Source: Gallionella sp. (GTDB taxonomy: Bacteria; Pseudomonadota; Gammaproteobacteria; Burkholderiales; Gallionellaceae). Taken from it: 64,000 nucleotides of DNA. The notes beneath the pieces were generated by a model. That model was not told the DNA's origin and did no database searches. It was given only the letters and a program-made list of their open reading frames with translations. The DNA is taken from the NCBI GenBank assembly GCA_028687575.1, contig JAQTZW010000010.1, positions 1 through 64,000 on the forward strand, read 5' to 3'. Numbering within the stretch: position 1 is the first letter of the stretch; every line of letters begins with the position of its first letter. Shown here piece after piece: positions 9,085 to 18,207 of this stretch. A program made the position numbers and the translations under genes.

Positions 9085-9651
9085 CTAGTGACCACCCAGC
9101 AGTTTTTTCTTCAGGTCATCCTGCGCGGGTTTTTCGCCCAGCCAGATTTTCATCAGCGCGCCGTAGAACGCCGCGCCGGGAATGACACCCTGCTCGACCC
9201 CGTTGACGGTGACCACCGTACCCGCGTCATGCCGGTAATCCAGATTGATGACGCTACCCTCTTTGGCTTCGCCCACTTTGCCGAACACCTGCTCGAACTG
9301 TTGCAGCGGGCCTTGCAGTGCTTGCAGTTCCTGAGGGGTGTGATTCTTTTCCATCGCCTTTTTGAACGCGGACAACAGGTGTTCGGCGGTGATGTCGCGC
9401 TTCAGGTGCAGCGAGATGCGCTTGTCGGCGGCATTGGCCAACACCCCGGCGGCGCTGACTTGCTTGGCGTCCAGATACAGCGCGGCGACATAGAGATCAA
9501 TGATGAACACGCTGCGCAGACCCGCGCCGTTCAGCACCAGATCGCTGCTGCCGACATGCACGCTGTCCGCCACTTTCACGCCTTCCACCTCGACCGCCTG
9601 CGCGCTGCAACCCAGCGACAGCAGCATCGCCGCCAACAATAACTTCTTCAT
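9085..9651 (-). CDS. Chalcone-isomerase-like domain protein, exported
   Basis: A protein of 188 residues with a signal peptide (KKLLLAAMLLSLGCSAQA) and the bacterial chalcone-isomerase-like domain: VEGVKVADSVHVGSSDLVLNG, FIIDLYVAALYLD, and the closing PGAAFYGALMKIWLGEKP. Bacterial members are generally not flavonoid enzymes; plant relatives of this fold bind fatty acids, and the bacterial role is unsettled. It is 5' of, and abuts, the ATP-grasp-like gene. The ATG at 9651 is preceded by an AGGAG-like site. It lies next to the thiolase gene at the edge of the beta-oxidation block, but a link to lipid metabolism is only inference. Confidence 0.85.
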   Translation of the reverse strand: MKKLLLAAMLLSLGCSAQAVEVEGVKVADSVHVGSSDLVLNGAGLRSVFIIDLYVAALYLDAKQVSAAGVLANAADKRISLHLKRDITAEHLLSAFKKAMEKNHTPQELQALQGPLQQFEQVFGKVGEAKEGSVINLDYRHDAGTVVTVNGVEQGVIPGAAFYGALMKIWLGEKPAQDDLKKKLLGGH

Positions 9652-9751
9652 GATTTCTCCTTGAGGGTAGGCATCCGGCCAGGCTGATGCCGCGCGGATG
9701 CAGTTTGATGATTGTGGGCGGGCAGTTTGCCAGAAACTGTGCCGTCTAAGG

Positions 9752-10954
9752 TTACAGCGCCTCGAATATCCCCGCCGCGCCCATCCCGGTGCCTATGCAC
9801 ATGGTCACCATGCCGTATTTCTGCTTGCGGCGGCGCAGCCCGTGCAACAGCGTCGCGGTGCGGATCGCGCCGGTCGCGCCCAGCGGATGACCCAGCGCGA
9901 TCGCGCCGCCCAGCGGATTGACGATGGCGGGGTCCAGCGCCAGCTCGCGCATCACCGCCAGCGTCTGCGCGGCGAAGGCTTCGTTGAGTTCTATCCAGTC
10001 CATGTCGGCAAGCTTCAGACCGCATTGCTTCAGCACGCGCGGGATGGCTTCCTTCGGCCCTATGCCCATCACTTCGGGCGGCACGCCGGCTACATCAAAG
10101 CCGTGGAATTTTCCAATAGGCGTGAGGTTGTAGCGCGTCAGCGCCGCCTCGGAACACAGCAGCACTGCGCCCGCGCCGTCCGACATCTGCGAGCTGTTGC
10201 CCGCCGTCACCGACCCCTGCCGGGCGAACACCGTGCGCAAGCGGCCCAGCGCTTCGAGCGAGGTGTCGCCGCGCGGGCCTTCGTCCTGCGCCACGACGCG
10301 CTCGTTCAGCCGCACCTCGCGGGCTGCCAGATCGGGCGTGTGCGCGGTGACGGTGTACGGCGTGATTTCGTCGGCGAATTCGCCGTTATTGATGCCTGCC
10401 AGCGCGCGCAAATGGCTGCGCAGCGCGAATTCGTCCTGATCCTCGCGCGACACTTTCCAGCGTTCCGCCACGCGCTCCGCCGTCAGACCCATGCCATAGG
10501 CGATGCCGTAACGCTCGTCGCGCTCGAAGACCGCCGGATTGAAGGCGACCTTGTTGCCCATCATCGGCACCATGCTCATGCTCTCCGTGCCGCCGGCGAT
10601 CATCACGTCGGCCTCACCCAGCCGGATGCGGTCGGCGGCCAGCGCCACTGCCTGCACACCGGAGGAACAAAAACGGTTGATGGTCATGCCCGGCACCGAA
10701 TCCGGCAGGCCGGCCAGCAGCAGCGCGATGCGCGCCACGTTCATTCCCTGTTCCGCCTCGGGCATGGCGCAGCCGACGATCACGTCGCCAACCGCCGCCG
10801 GGTCCAGCGAGGGCGCCTGGGCCAGCACAGCCCGAATCACATGCGCCAGCAGGTCGTCGGGTCGCGTGTTGCGGAACATGCCGCGCGGCGCCTTGCCCAC
10901 CGGGGTGCGCGTCGCGGCAACGATATAGGCTTCCTGAACTTGTCTGCTCATCAT
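9752..10954 (-). CDS. fadA: Acetyl-CoA C-acyltransferase (3-ketoacyl-CoA thiolase)
   Basis: A thiolase of 400 residues that cleaves 3-ketoacyl-CoA with CoA in the last step of beta-oxidation. The nucleophilic Cys is in NRFCSSG, the catalytic His in GHPLGATGA, and the second Cys in CIGTGMG. Length and sequence fit degradative thiolases (FadA/FadI type). A GGGAGGA ribosome site sits so close to the first ATG that the second, at 10951, may be used. It is separated from the HAD/ECH gene by two unrelated small genes but lies on the same strand and clearly completes the pathway. Confidence 0.93.
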   Translation of the reverse strand: MMSRQVQEAYIVAATRTPVGKAPRGMFRNTRPDDLLAHVIRAVLAQAPSLDPAAVGDVIVGCAMPEAEQGMNVARIALLLAGLPDSVPGMTINRFCSSGVQAVALAADRIRLGEADVMIAGGTESMSMVPMMGNKVAFNPAVFERDERYGIAYGMGLTAERVAERWKVSREDQDEFALRSHLRALAGINNGEFADEITPYTVTAHTPDLAAREVRLNERVVAQDEGPRGDTSLEALGRLRTVFARQGSVTAGNSSQMSDGAGAVLLCSEAALTRYNLTPIGKFHGFDVAGVPPEVMGIGPKEAIPRVLKQCGLKLADMDWIELNEAFAAQTLAVMRELALDPAIVNPLGGAIALGHPLGATGAIRTATLLHGLRRRKQKYGMVTMCIGTGMGAAGIFEAL

Positions 10955-11001
10955 TCCTCCCGTCGAATGCCCTGCAATGAGCAGTTCACATGATTGCTAC
11001 G

Positions 11002-11514
11002 TTATTTCGCATCTATGGACGAAATGCTCCACACCCAACTGGTCATCGTCGCACGGCCTTGTAGCGCATCCTCTTCCTTCGAAGGCCACAGCAGAATCAG
11101 TGGCCCCTTGTTTTCCAGCGGAATGGGCTTACCTTCCAGGCGTGTCGCCAGAAACCCCTGGCTGGTCTGGAACTCGCGCATCGCCAACGTGGAATCGTAA
11201 TTATCCAGCGCGGAGATGGACAAACGCTTGGCATCAGTCATCCGGTAGGCTTTCAGCAGATCGCTCATCAGCACCCCCTGAAATGTCCCACTCATACCCC
11301 ACTGGGTGGTCAACCGGGTCTGATACATCGGCAGCCGCTCAATCTCTGCCAGAGATAACCGATAAGTCATTCCTGCATGGGTCAGCGTCAGCAGCGGCTT
11401 ATCCTTGCCAGTCACGGCGGGCAGAGGTTTAGCAAGCACAACAATATCCGCAGCCACGGACAGTGTCGAGCAGACAGCTATGACAACCAACAACAAGATT
11501 TGAATCAAACGCAT
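11002..11514 (-). CDS. Exported protein resembling a small molybdopterin-binding (oxidoreductase) domain
   Basis: About 170 residues with a signal peptide (LIQILLLVVIAVCSTLSVAA). The region LTHAGMTYRLSLAEIERLPMYQ followed by GTFQGVLMSDLL resembles the substrate/cofactor domain of sulfite-oxidase-type proteins as found in short standalone periplasmic versions. The ORF ends WPSKEEDALQ...WVWSISSID, again typical of that short family. No conserved cofactor-binding cysteine is apparent, so catalytic molybdenum binding is doubtful. The ATG at 11514 is preferred because the signal peptide follows it. It sits between fadA and the HAD/ECH gene without obvious functional relation to them. Confidence 0.6.
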   Translation of the reverse strand: MRLIQILLLVVIAVCSTLSVAADIVVLAKPLPAVTGKDKPLLTLTHAGMTYRLSLAEIERLPMYQTRLTTQWGMSGTFQGVLMSDLLKAYRMTDAKRLSISALDNYDSTLAMREFQTSQGFLATRLEGKPIPLENKGPLILLWPSKEEDALQGRATMTSWVWSISSIDAK

Positions 11515-11581
11515 TTTGGCCTTTTTCAATAGAAGTAACGTCATAGACAACGAGTATGAATTCCCGAATATTATTAGCGAA

Positions 11582-11836
11582 TCACAAGTCTTTCCAAATG
11601 AAGAACATCATCACAACCAGCGCAAACAATATCACCGCAGCATAAATAGTCAGACTTTTCACTATCCCAGGTTTGATTTCACCCCGCCGACGGTGGGAAC
11701 TCCCCTTGCCGCGCCAATCGCAGGCCTTGCACCGGTAATAGTGGTATCCCAACCCGTAGCGTAGCAGTGATTCAGCCAAGGTGTGTGCATGGCTGCGGCA
11801 CATATGAGTAGAGGAACATTTTGGGCAAGATTTCAT
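11582..11836 (-). CDS. Small zinc-ribbon membrane protein
   Basis: A protein of 84 residues. The N-terminal half has CPKC and CKAC pairs about 32 residues apart, a probable four-cysteine zinc ribbon, with CRSHAHT between them. The C-terminal half has a single transmembrane helix (SLTIYAAVILFALVVMMFFIW). The ribbon probably faces the cytoplasm. I do not recognise a family and the function is unknown. The AT content is higher than in the neighbouring fad genes, which may mark later insertion. Confidence 0.7.
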   Translation of the reverse strand: MKSCPKCSSTHMCRSHAHTLAESLLRYGLGYHYYRCKACDWRGKGSSHRRRGEIKPGIVKSLTIYAAVILFALVVMMFFIWKDL

Positions 11837-11924
11837 ATCGGTATTCTTAATACAATTTCGCGGGAATATTACACAAACTTACGGCAATCAGCGGTCCGGC
11901 AAGTAAAAATTATCGCGTTGCGCC

Positions 11925-14423
11925 CTAATTCCGCAACGCCTTGCTGTGCTTCAGCATGTGTTCGATGCGCGCCTGGGTCTTGTCGGTGGCCAGCAGTTCC
12001 ATGAAGTGGCGGCGTTCGAGATCCAGCAGCCATTGCTCGTCCACCACCGACCCGGCATCCACATCGCCGCCGCAGATCGTTTCGGCGACACGGCAGCCGA
12101 TGTTGAAATCGTGTTCCGAGATGAAGCCGCCTTCCAGCATGTTGACCATCGCGGCTTTCAGCGTGGCAATGCCGGTGCGCCCCGCCACGGTGATGCGGCG
12201 CTGTTGCAGCGGCGGACGGTAGGCGGTGGCGATCATCGCCTGCGCTTCCTGACGGGCGACATGCAGCAGCTCGAAGCGGTGCATCACGATGCGGTCGGAG
12301 GCGCGCAGATAGCCCATCTCGCGCGCCAGCTCGGCGCTCTTGGCGACTTCGCCCATCGCGATGTTCTGGAAGTAGCGGCGCACGAACGGGAAAACGTCCA
12401 CCCGGTTGTCGTTGGCGAAACGCTGCGCATCAAGGGCGGCGCGGCCCGCCATCTCCTTGCAGCCGCCGCCGGCTGGCAACACGCCCACGCCGACCTCGAC
12501 CAGCCCGATGTAGCTCTCCAGCGTGGCGACGATGCGCGCGCAGTGGATGGAAAATTCGCAGCCGCCGCCCAGCGCCAGCCCGTCCACCGCCGCGATGGTC
12601 GGCACCAGCGCGTATTTCAGGCGTTGCGAGACGCGCTGGAACTTGGCGACCACCGCCTCGACATGCGGCACGTTGCCGGTTGCGGCATTCAGCACGTCGC
12701 CTAAGCCCCCGCCGCCCGCGACGGTGTATTTGACGCGGCTGGCCGCCTGTTTGAATTTGTCGAACATGGAGGCGTGTTCAGCCGGTTGCTGCACGCCCTG
12801 CATCAGTTGCAGCAGGTTCGCGCCATAGGAGAACGGCGGCTCGGTCTGCCACAGGATCAGTGCGGAAAAATTCGCCTCGGCCTCGTCCACCGCGCGCAAC
12901 ATGCCGTCCAGCACGGCGTTGCTGACGGTGTGGAACTTGCTCTTGAAACTCAGCATGGCGATGTCGTCGCCCATGTGCCACATGCGCACCTCATCAGTCT
13001 CGAACACCGTCTCGCCATATTTCACCGGCTCGCCCAGCAGCCGGTCGGGAAACAGCTGGCGGCGGTACACCGGCAGCGTGGAGCGTGGTTGGCAAGCGTT
13101 GCTGGCGGGCGAATAAGAGCCCTGCGCGGCATGCACGCCGTCGCGCGCCGCATCAAGCACCCAGCTCGGCAGAGGGGCATCGGCCATCGCCCGGCCTGCG
13201 GCGATGTCGGCGGCGATCCAGCCCGCCACCTGCTGCCAGCCTGCGGCCTGCCAGATCTCGAACGGGCCGCTGTCCCAGCCGAAGCCCCAGCGCACCGCGA
13301 GGTCGAGGTCGCGCGCGTTGTCGGCGATCGCGGAGAGTTGCAGCGCGCAGTAATGGAATACGTCGCGGAACACCGCCCACAAAAATTGCGCCTGCGGATG
13401 GGGGCTGGCGCGCAAGCCGGCCAGCTTCTTCGCCCAGTCGCGCTCGCGCAGGATGTCTTTCACACCGTCGTCCAGCTGCGCGTCCGACAGCCGGTATTCT
13501 CGCGTGTGCAAATCGAGGACGTGTATCTCTTTGCCTATCTTCTGGTAAATGCCTTTTTTGCTCTTCTGCCCCAGCGCGCCCTGATCCACCAGATGGCCGA
13601 ACCAGGCCGGCAGTTCGAAATGCCGGTGCCAGGGGTCGTCGGTCAGATTCTGGCGCATGGTGTTGACCACGTGCGCGAACACGTCGAGGCCCACGATGTC
13701 CAGCGTGCGGAAGGTCGCACTCTTGGGCCGCCCCAGATAGCGCCCGGTCAGTGCGTCCACGGTGTCGAAGCCGAGATTGAACGCCGCCGCGTGATGTTTG
13801 GTCGCCAGCATCGAGAACACACCGATGCGGTTGGCGATGAAGTTGGGCGTGTCCTTGGCGCGCACCACGCCCTTGCCCAGCGTGGAGACCAGAAAAGTCT
13901 CCAGTTGGTCGAGCAAACCCGCTTCGGTGTCGCGCGCCGGAATCAGCTCCACCAGATGCATGTAACGCGGCGGGTTGAAGAAATGCACGCCGCAGAAACG
14001 ATGGCGCAACGCTTCGGGAAAGGCTTCCGCCAGCGTATTGATGGAAAGCCCGGAGGTATTGCTGGCGAAGATCGCCCGCTCACCGATGTACGGCGCGACC
14101 TTGCGGTACAGGTCGGATTTCCAGTCCATGCGCTCCGCGATCGCTTCGATGATGAGGTCACACTCGCCCAGCCGCGCCAGATGCTGCTCGTAATTGGCCG
14201 GCTCAATGAAGTCCATACGGGCGGGGCTGGACAGTGGCGCAGGGTCGAGTTTTTTCAGATTATCCAGCGCTCGGCTGACGTTGGCGTTCTTCTCTCCGCC
14301 TTCAGCCGGCAGCTCGAACAGCAGCGTCTCGACGCCGGCGTTAACCAGATGCGCGGCGATCTGCGCACCCATCACGCCCGCCCCCAGCACCGCCGCCTTG
14401 CGAATATGGAAATGGCTACTCAT
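11925..14423 (-). CDS. Bifunctional 3-hydroxyacyl-CoA dehydrogenase / enoyl-CoA hydratase
   Basis: A fusion of 832 residues. The N-terminal Rossmann domain starts AAVLGAGVMGAQIAAHLVNAG (NAD binding) and carries the catalytic His segment CGVHFFNPPRYMHLVE. The C-terminal third is a crotonase domain with LALGGGCEFSIHCARI and GLVEVGVGVLPAGGG, placing both catalytic glutamates. Order is dehydrogenase first and hydratase second, as in the Bacillus FadN type and opposite to E. coli FadB. It performs hydration and oxidation in beta-oxidation. FadL precedes it on the same strand across a 179-bp gap with a repeat; the thiolase lies downstream. Confidence 0.93.
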   Translation of the reverse strand: MSSHFHIRKAAVLGAGVMGAQIAAHLVNAGVETLLFELPAEGGEKNANVSRALDNLKKLDPAPLSSPARMDFIEPANYEQHLARLGECDLIIEAIAERMDWKSDLYRKVAPYIGERAIFASNTSGLSINTLAEAFPEALRHRFCGVHFFNPPRYMHLVELIPARDTEAGLLDQLETFLVSTLGKGVVRAKDTPNFIANRIGVFSMLATKHHAAAFNLGFDTVDALTGRYLGRPKSATFRTLDIVGLDVFAHVVNTMRQNLTDDPWHRHFELPAWFGHLVDQGALGQKSKKGIYQKIGKEIHVLDLHTREYRLSDAQLDDGVKDILRERDWAKKLAGLRASPHPQAQFLWAVFRDVFHYCALQLSAIADNARDLDLAVRWGFGWDSGPFEIWQAAGWQQVAGWIAADIAAGRAMADAPLPSWVLDAARDGVHAAQGSYSPASNACQPRSTLPVYRRQLFPDRLLGEPVKYGETVFETDEVRMWHMGDDIAMLSFKSKFHTVSNAVLDGMLRAVDEAEANFSALILWQTEPPFSYGANLLQLMQGVQQPAEHASMFDKFKQAASRVKYTVAGGGGLGDVLNAATGNVPHVEAVVAKFQRVSQRLKYALVPTIAAVDGLALGGGCEFSIHCARIVATLESYIGLVEVGVGVLPAGGGCKEMAGRAALDAQRFANDNRVDVFPFVRRYFQNIAMGEVAKSAELAREMGYLRASDRIVMHRFELLHVARQEAQAMIATAYRPPLQQRRITVAGRTGIATLKAAMVNMLEGGFISEHDFNIGCRVAETICGGDVDAGSVVDEQWLLDLERRHFMELLATDKTQARIEHMLKHSKALRN

Positions 14424-14469
14424 CCTCGTTCCCCGTCAATAGTTCATGCAACGGGCATGGCATGACTCC

Positions 14470-14560
14470 CCTGATAATGAGGCACACCATGCCCGCCCTC
14501 ACCCCCGTCCCCCCTCTCCCGGTGGGCGAGGGGTACGGTCGGTCGCTGCGCGAGCTTCAC
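14470..14560. repeat. Dispersed intergenic repeat (CCCTC...GAGGGG type)
   Basis: The gap between fadL and the HAD/ECH gene contains a run of C-rich DNA (CCCTCACCCCCGTCCCCC) followed by CTCTCCCGGTGGGCGAGGGG, a short hairpin of a kind widely scattered in proteobacterial intergenic DNA. An inverted pair GGGCATGG/CCATGCCC flanks its 5' part. I see no gene here. Confidence 0.55.
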
Positions 14561-14563
14561 ATT

Positions 14564-14591
14564 AAAGGGGAAGGTTGCCCTTCCCCCCTTT
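14564..14591 (-). terminator. Putative intrinsic terminator of fadL
   Basis: On the minus strand, just after the fadL stop codon at 14603, a stem of GGGGAAGG and CCTTCCCC with a short loop is followed by TTTAAT. The stem is GC-rich but the T-tract is short. Confidence 0.55.
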
Positions 14592-14602
14592 CACGCCACG
14601 CC

Positions 14603-15931
14603 TTAGAAGTTATGCGTGTACTGCGCGCTCAGAATGTCTACGCCGCTGTTGTAGCTGCCGACCAGATAACCTTTGCCTGCCAGGTCCGGGTTGCCTGCGG
14701 CACTCTGGTTGAGCTGGGGATTGCTGACGAACAGGTGGGAATATCCGAAGTCGAACGCGCAATCCTTGTTCGGCTTGTATTGTCCGCCGACCGACAGCCA
14801 GGTGCGGTTGTTGTCGGGGATGCGCGTGGTGCGGAATGCATCCGGCACCGGCGACTGGTCATACGCCACGCCGGCACGCGCCATCCACTTGTCGCTGTAG
14901 TGGTAGTTCGCACCGACTGCGACGCGCCAGGTGTTCTTCCAATTTTCCGGTGTCTTGCTCAACGAAGTGCCGTTGGCGCGCAACACGTTGAGTTGCTGAA
15001 ACACACTCCAACCGGTCCAGGTCAGATCAGCCATCATGTCCCACTTGTCATTCAACTGATGAAAACCGCTGACCGAAAACGAGTCCGGCATAGTGATCGC
15101 CAGCGACACCGCCTGCGTCGGCAAGGCCGCCGCTAGGGCTGCCGGCACGTTGGCAAAGCTGACCGATCCGGAAAGGTTGTACTTGATGCGCGAGCGGTAG
15201 GCCACGCCGATGCGCTTGTTAGGGCCGAAGTTGAACATCGCACCCAGGTTGTAACCCCACGACCGGTCACTGCCGGTGAGAGTGGAGAGTCCTTCCTTAC
15301 CCGCCCCGCCGATTGCGGCCAGCAGCGGTGCGCCACCGGCGGCGAAGGCCGCCGCGCTGTAATTGGTCATACTGGTCAGCTCGCCGCTGATGCTCTGGTA
15401 GCTGACGCCCGCACCCAGCGTGACAGCGTCATTGATCTGGTAGGAAAAGGACGGATTCAGATTGACGGTCTGAATCTTGGACTTGACCGCCTGGAAGCGG
15501 CCCATCCAGTTGGCATCGTAATTGGTTTGCAGGCCGAACGGCGCGTTGATGCCCAGACCGATGCGGGTCTGCGGATTCACTTCCATCGCAAAATAGGCGT
15601 TCGGCACCAGCGCCCAGCTGCCGGCATCGCCGCCATTGCCTAGACCCGCCGTCTGCAGCGGCGCCAGCCCGCTTGCCGTGCCGGAGAACTTGCCCGAAGG
15701 ACGGATCGCGTGTGCTGCCACGGCGAGTTGCTTGCCGGAAAGCTGCCCCATGCCAGCCGGATTGAAAAAGATGGTACTGGCATCATCGGCGCTGGCCGCC
15801 CCACCCGCATAGGCATTGCCCATGCCGCTGGCGCTCTGCTCGATCAGCGCAAAGCCCGATGCTGCCGCCCCGCCTGCCATCACCATCAATGCGCTTGCCA
15901 CCGCCCAACTCACCACTTTCTTGCTGAACAT
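14603..15931 (-). CDS. fadL: FadL-type outer-membrane long-chain fatty-acid transporter
   Basis: An outer-membrane beta-barrel protein of about 442 residues with a signal peptide ending GGAAASG. The mature N-terminus FALIEQSASGMGNAYAGGAASADDAS is the FadL hatch signature (NPA motif present as FFNPAGM). Alternating hydrophobic strands fill the rest and the protein ends in phenylalanine (YTHNF), as outer-membrane barrels do. The ATG at 15931 has a strong GGGAG ribosome site. It brings hydrophobic substrates across the outer membrane; its place in the fad block suggests fatty acids, although FadL relatives also take up aromatic hydrocarbons. Confidence 0.93.
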   Translation of the reverse strand: MFSKKVVSWAVASALMVMAGGAAASGFALIEQSASGMGNAYAGGAASADDASTIFFNPAGMGQLSGKQLAVAAHAIRPSGKFSGTASGLAPLQTAGLGNGGDAGSWALVPNAYFAMEVNPQTRIGLGINAPFGLQTNYDANWMGRFQAVKSKIQTVNLNPSFSYQINDAVTLGAGVSYQSISGELTSMTNYSAAAFAAGGAPLLAAIGGAGKEGLSTLTGSDRSWGYNLGAMFNFGPNKRIGVAYRSRIKYNLSGSVSFANVPAALAAALPTQAVSLAITMPDSFSVSGFHQLNDKWDMMADLTWTGWSVFQQLNVLRANGTSLSKTPENWKNTWRVAVGANYHYSDKWMARAGVAYDQSPVPDAFRTTRIPDNNRTWLSVGGQYKPNKDCAFDFGYSHLFVSNPQLNQSAAGNPDLAGKGYLVGSYNSGVDILSAQYTHNF

Positions 15932-15985
15932 CGTTTTTCTCCCTGGTTTATTTGAATAATGAAAAACACCCGACTGCCACAACAA

Positions 15986-16384
15986 CTATTCTTCAGGCGG
16001 CACCACGCGCGGCTGGCGATCCTCGCTGACCGCCACATAGGTCAGTTTCGCCTCGGTGACCTTGACGCACACCGGCATGGCCGGGTCGCGCTGCGCATAC
16101 ACCTCGACATCCACGGTGATGGAGGTACGCCCGACCTTCTCGATGCGCGCGTAGAAACTGACCACATCTCCCATGAAAAGGGGCTGTTTGAAAATGAAGG
16201 AATTCACCGCCACGGTCGCCACCCGGCCACGCGCCCGGTGCAGCGCCGGGATGCTGCCGGCGATATCCACCTGCGCCATGATCCAGCCGCCGAACACGTC
16301 GCCGGTGTAGCTGCAATCGGACGGCATCGCCACCACCCGCAAGGTGGGCTGTGCATCGGGCAGGGTTGTCCACAGCTCATTCAT
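15986..16384 (-). CDS. Acyl-CoA thioesterase, hotdog fold (YciA-like)
   Basis: About 132 residues with the hotdog core of acyl-CoA thioesterases: MPSDCSYTGDVFGGWIMAQVDIAG, with the conserved Asp on the long helix, then SFIFKQPLFMGDVVSFYARI and a CVKVTEAKLTYVAV strand. It hydrolyses acyl-CoA to free acid and CoA. The ATG at 16384 starts just past the ligase TGA, so the two are probably co-translated. In-frame ATGs at 16396 and 16423 would overlap the ligase. It probably balances CoA pools during acyl-CoA turnover. Confidence 0.88.
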   Translation of the reverse strand: MNELWTTLPDAQPTLRVVAMPSDCSYTGDVFGGWIMAQVDIAGSIPALHRARGRVATVAVNSFIFKQPLFMGDVVSFYARIEKVGRTSITVDVEVYAQRDPAMPVCVKVTEAKLTYVAVSEDRQPRVVPPEE

Positions 16385-16385
16385 A

Positions 16386-18185
16386 TCAGTGACCATCGTA
16401 AAGCTGCTTGATCTGGGGGGCAAAACGATCCGTCACATCCTTGCGCTTGATCTTCAGCGTCGGCGTCAGCAGGCCGTTGTCTATGCTCCACGCCTCGCGC
16501 AGCAGCAACACCCGGTTGACCTTGGCGTAGCCCGGGAAGCCGCGCAGGTTGCGCGCGATACGGCGCAGCACCTTGGCCTCGACGCGGCTATCGGTCAGCG
16601 CTTCGGGCATATCGGGACGAATACCTATCTCCTGTGCGAAATGCAGCCACACCTCGGGATTCAACACCGCCACTGCCACCAGATAAGGGTGTGCCTCGCC
16701 GAAGATCATCACCTGATCGAACAGCGGGTCGTGCAGGATGGCCAGTTCCATGTCGCTGGGCGGAATCTTCTCGCCATTGGACATCACGATGATTTCCTTG
16801 ATACGCCCGGTGATGTAGATGTGTCCGGTATCCGAGAGATGCGCGACATCGCCGGTATTGAGCCAGCCATCGGTGGAAATGGCCTCGCTGGTCGCCTGCG
16901 GGTTGTTCCAGTAGCCCATCATCACGTTAGCCCCCTTCACCTGCAACTCGCTCTGCGCGCCCAGCCGCACCTCCACGCCGCGTATCGGCTGGCCGACGCT
17001 GTCGGGGAAATTGTGCTCCAGCCGGTTGCCGGTGATCACCGGGCTGGTTTCGGTCAGGCCGTAGCCCTGCACCACCGGCAGGCCGAGGCCCACAAACACG
17101 CGCGAGACTTCCGGCGACAGCGCGGCACCACCGCTGATCGCCACTCTGAGCCGCCCGCCCAGCCGGTCCAGCACTTTCTGCGCCACCAGCTTTTGCAGCA
17201 GCGGCCACAGCAGGAACGACGGCTTCCAGCCGCCGCGCCCCTGCTCCCGCTCGAAGCGCGCCCAGCCGGTTTCCACCGCCAGGTGGAACAACTTGCGCTT
17301 GAGAGGCGAACCTTCCTGCAACTTGGTCCTTATCGCCCCATACACGCGCTCGTAGATGCGCGGCACAGAGATCAGCAGCGACGGGCGTATGGTTTGCAGG
17401 TCTTCGGCCAGCGTCGGGATGGAACGGGCGAACGCCACGGTAGAACCGGTCATCACAGTCAGGTAATAGCCCAGCGTGCGCTCGAAGGTATGCGACAGCG
17501 GCAGGAACGACAGGAACAGGTCGTCGCCATTCACGGTAAAGGTATCCAGACAGGCGTGTGCGTTGCTGAGCATGTTGGTATGGGAAAGCATCACGCCCTT
17601 GGGCTTGCCGGTGGTACCCGAGGTGTAAATGATGCTGGCCAGCTCATCGCTCTTCGTCGGTGGCGGTGGCTGCAAGACCGCCTCCGTCGGCAGGAATTCA
17701 GCCATGGAACACAGCCTCGACTCGCTCCGATTGACCAGCTTGTCCACGCTGACAAAACGCAGCACACCGCTTAGCCGGTCCGCCACGGTGCGCAATGCCT
17801 GCCATTGCTCGTCAGTCTCGAACAGCAGCACTTTCACATCGGCATCGTGAACGATGTAGGCGATGTTGTCCGGCCTGTCCACCGTATAAAGCGGCACGGT
17901 GACCAGCCCCAGCGACATCGCCGCCTGATCGAACATCACCCAAATCGGGCAGTTGCGCAGCATGATGGCGACGCGGTCGCCGCGTTGCAAGCCGAGCCCC
18001 GCCAGGGCCGCTTGCCAGCGCGCAACTTCCCGGCTCATCTGTTGCCAACTGAAATCGCACCAGGCGTTCTGCTGAAAATGGCGGTAGGCGATGCCCTCGG
18101 GAGTGCGCCGCACGCGCTCCAGAAACAGACCATGCAGCGTGCCTGCCTGTTCGGGTGAAATCACGTCGCTTGCCGGTGCAGCCAT
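16386..18185 (-). CDS. Long-chain acyl-CoA synthetase (AMP-forming, FAA1/FadD15 type)
   Basis: An AMP-forming ligase of 599 residues. The P-loop-like signature IIYTSGTTGKPKGVMLSHTNM is intact, followed by QGYGLTETSPVI, the WLNTGDVAHL motif and the GRIKEIIVMSNGEKIPP hinge. It activates fatty acids to acyl-CoA, probably at the cytoplasmic membrane. Two ATGs are available; the one at 18185 lies 6 bases after an AAAGGA ribosome site and is better spaced than the one at 18191. The gene is 22 bp downstream of the SDR gene and directly upstream of the thioesterase. Confidence 0.92.
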   Translation of the reverse strand: MAAPASDVISPEQAGTLHGLFLERVRRTPEGIAYRHFQQNAWCDFSWQQMSREVARWQAALAGLGLQRGDRVAIMLRNCPIWVMFDQAAMSLGLVTVPLYTVDRPDNIAYIVHDADVKVLLFETDEQWQALRTVADRLSGVLRFVSVDKLVNRSESRLCSMAEFLPTEAVLQPPPPTKSDELASIIYTSGTTGKPKGVMLSHTNMLSNAHACLDTFTVNGDDLFLSFLPLSHTFERTLGYYLTVMTGSTVAFARSIPTLAEDLQTIRPSLLISVPRIYERVYGAIRTKLQEGSPLKRKLFHLAVETGWARFEREQGRGGWKPSFLLWPLLQKLVAQKVLDRLGGRLRVAISGGAALSPEVSRVFVGLGLPVVQGYGLTETSPVITGNRLEHNFPDSVGQPIRGVEVRLGAQSELQVKGANVMMGYWNNPQATSEAISTDGWLNTGDVAHLSDTGHIYITGRIKEIIVMSNGEKIPPSDMELAILHDPLFDQVMIFGEAHPYLVAVAVLNPEVWLHFAQEIGIRPDMPEALTDSRVEAKVLRRIARNLRGFPGYAKVNRVLLLREAWSIDNGLLTPTLKIKRKDVTDRFAPQIKQLYDGH

Positions 18186-18207
18186 TGCCATTCCTTTCCG
18201 CTATGCC

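Noticed and set aside
8353..9642. Long plus-strand open frame antisense to the ATP-grasp-like and CHI-like genes
   Set aside because: The sequence is rich in Arg, His and Gln as expected from GC-rich antisense reading, and shows no recognisable domain; the minus-strand genes have clear motifs.
12774..14465. Plus-strand open frame of 563 codons antisense to the HAD/ECH gene
   Set aside because: It mirrors strong codon bias of the real gene and has no domain, no ribosome site and no homologue that I recognise.
16344..17774. Plus-strand open frame antisense to the acyl-CoA synthetase
   Set aside because: It is a shadow of the ligase gene, with atypical amino-acid composition.
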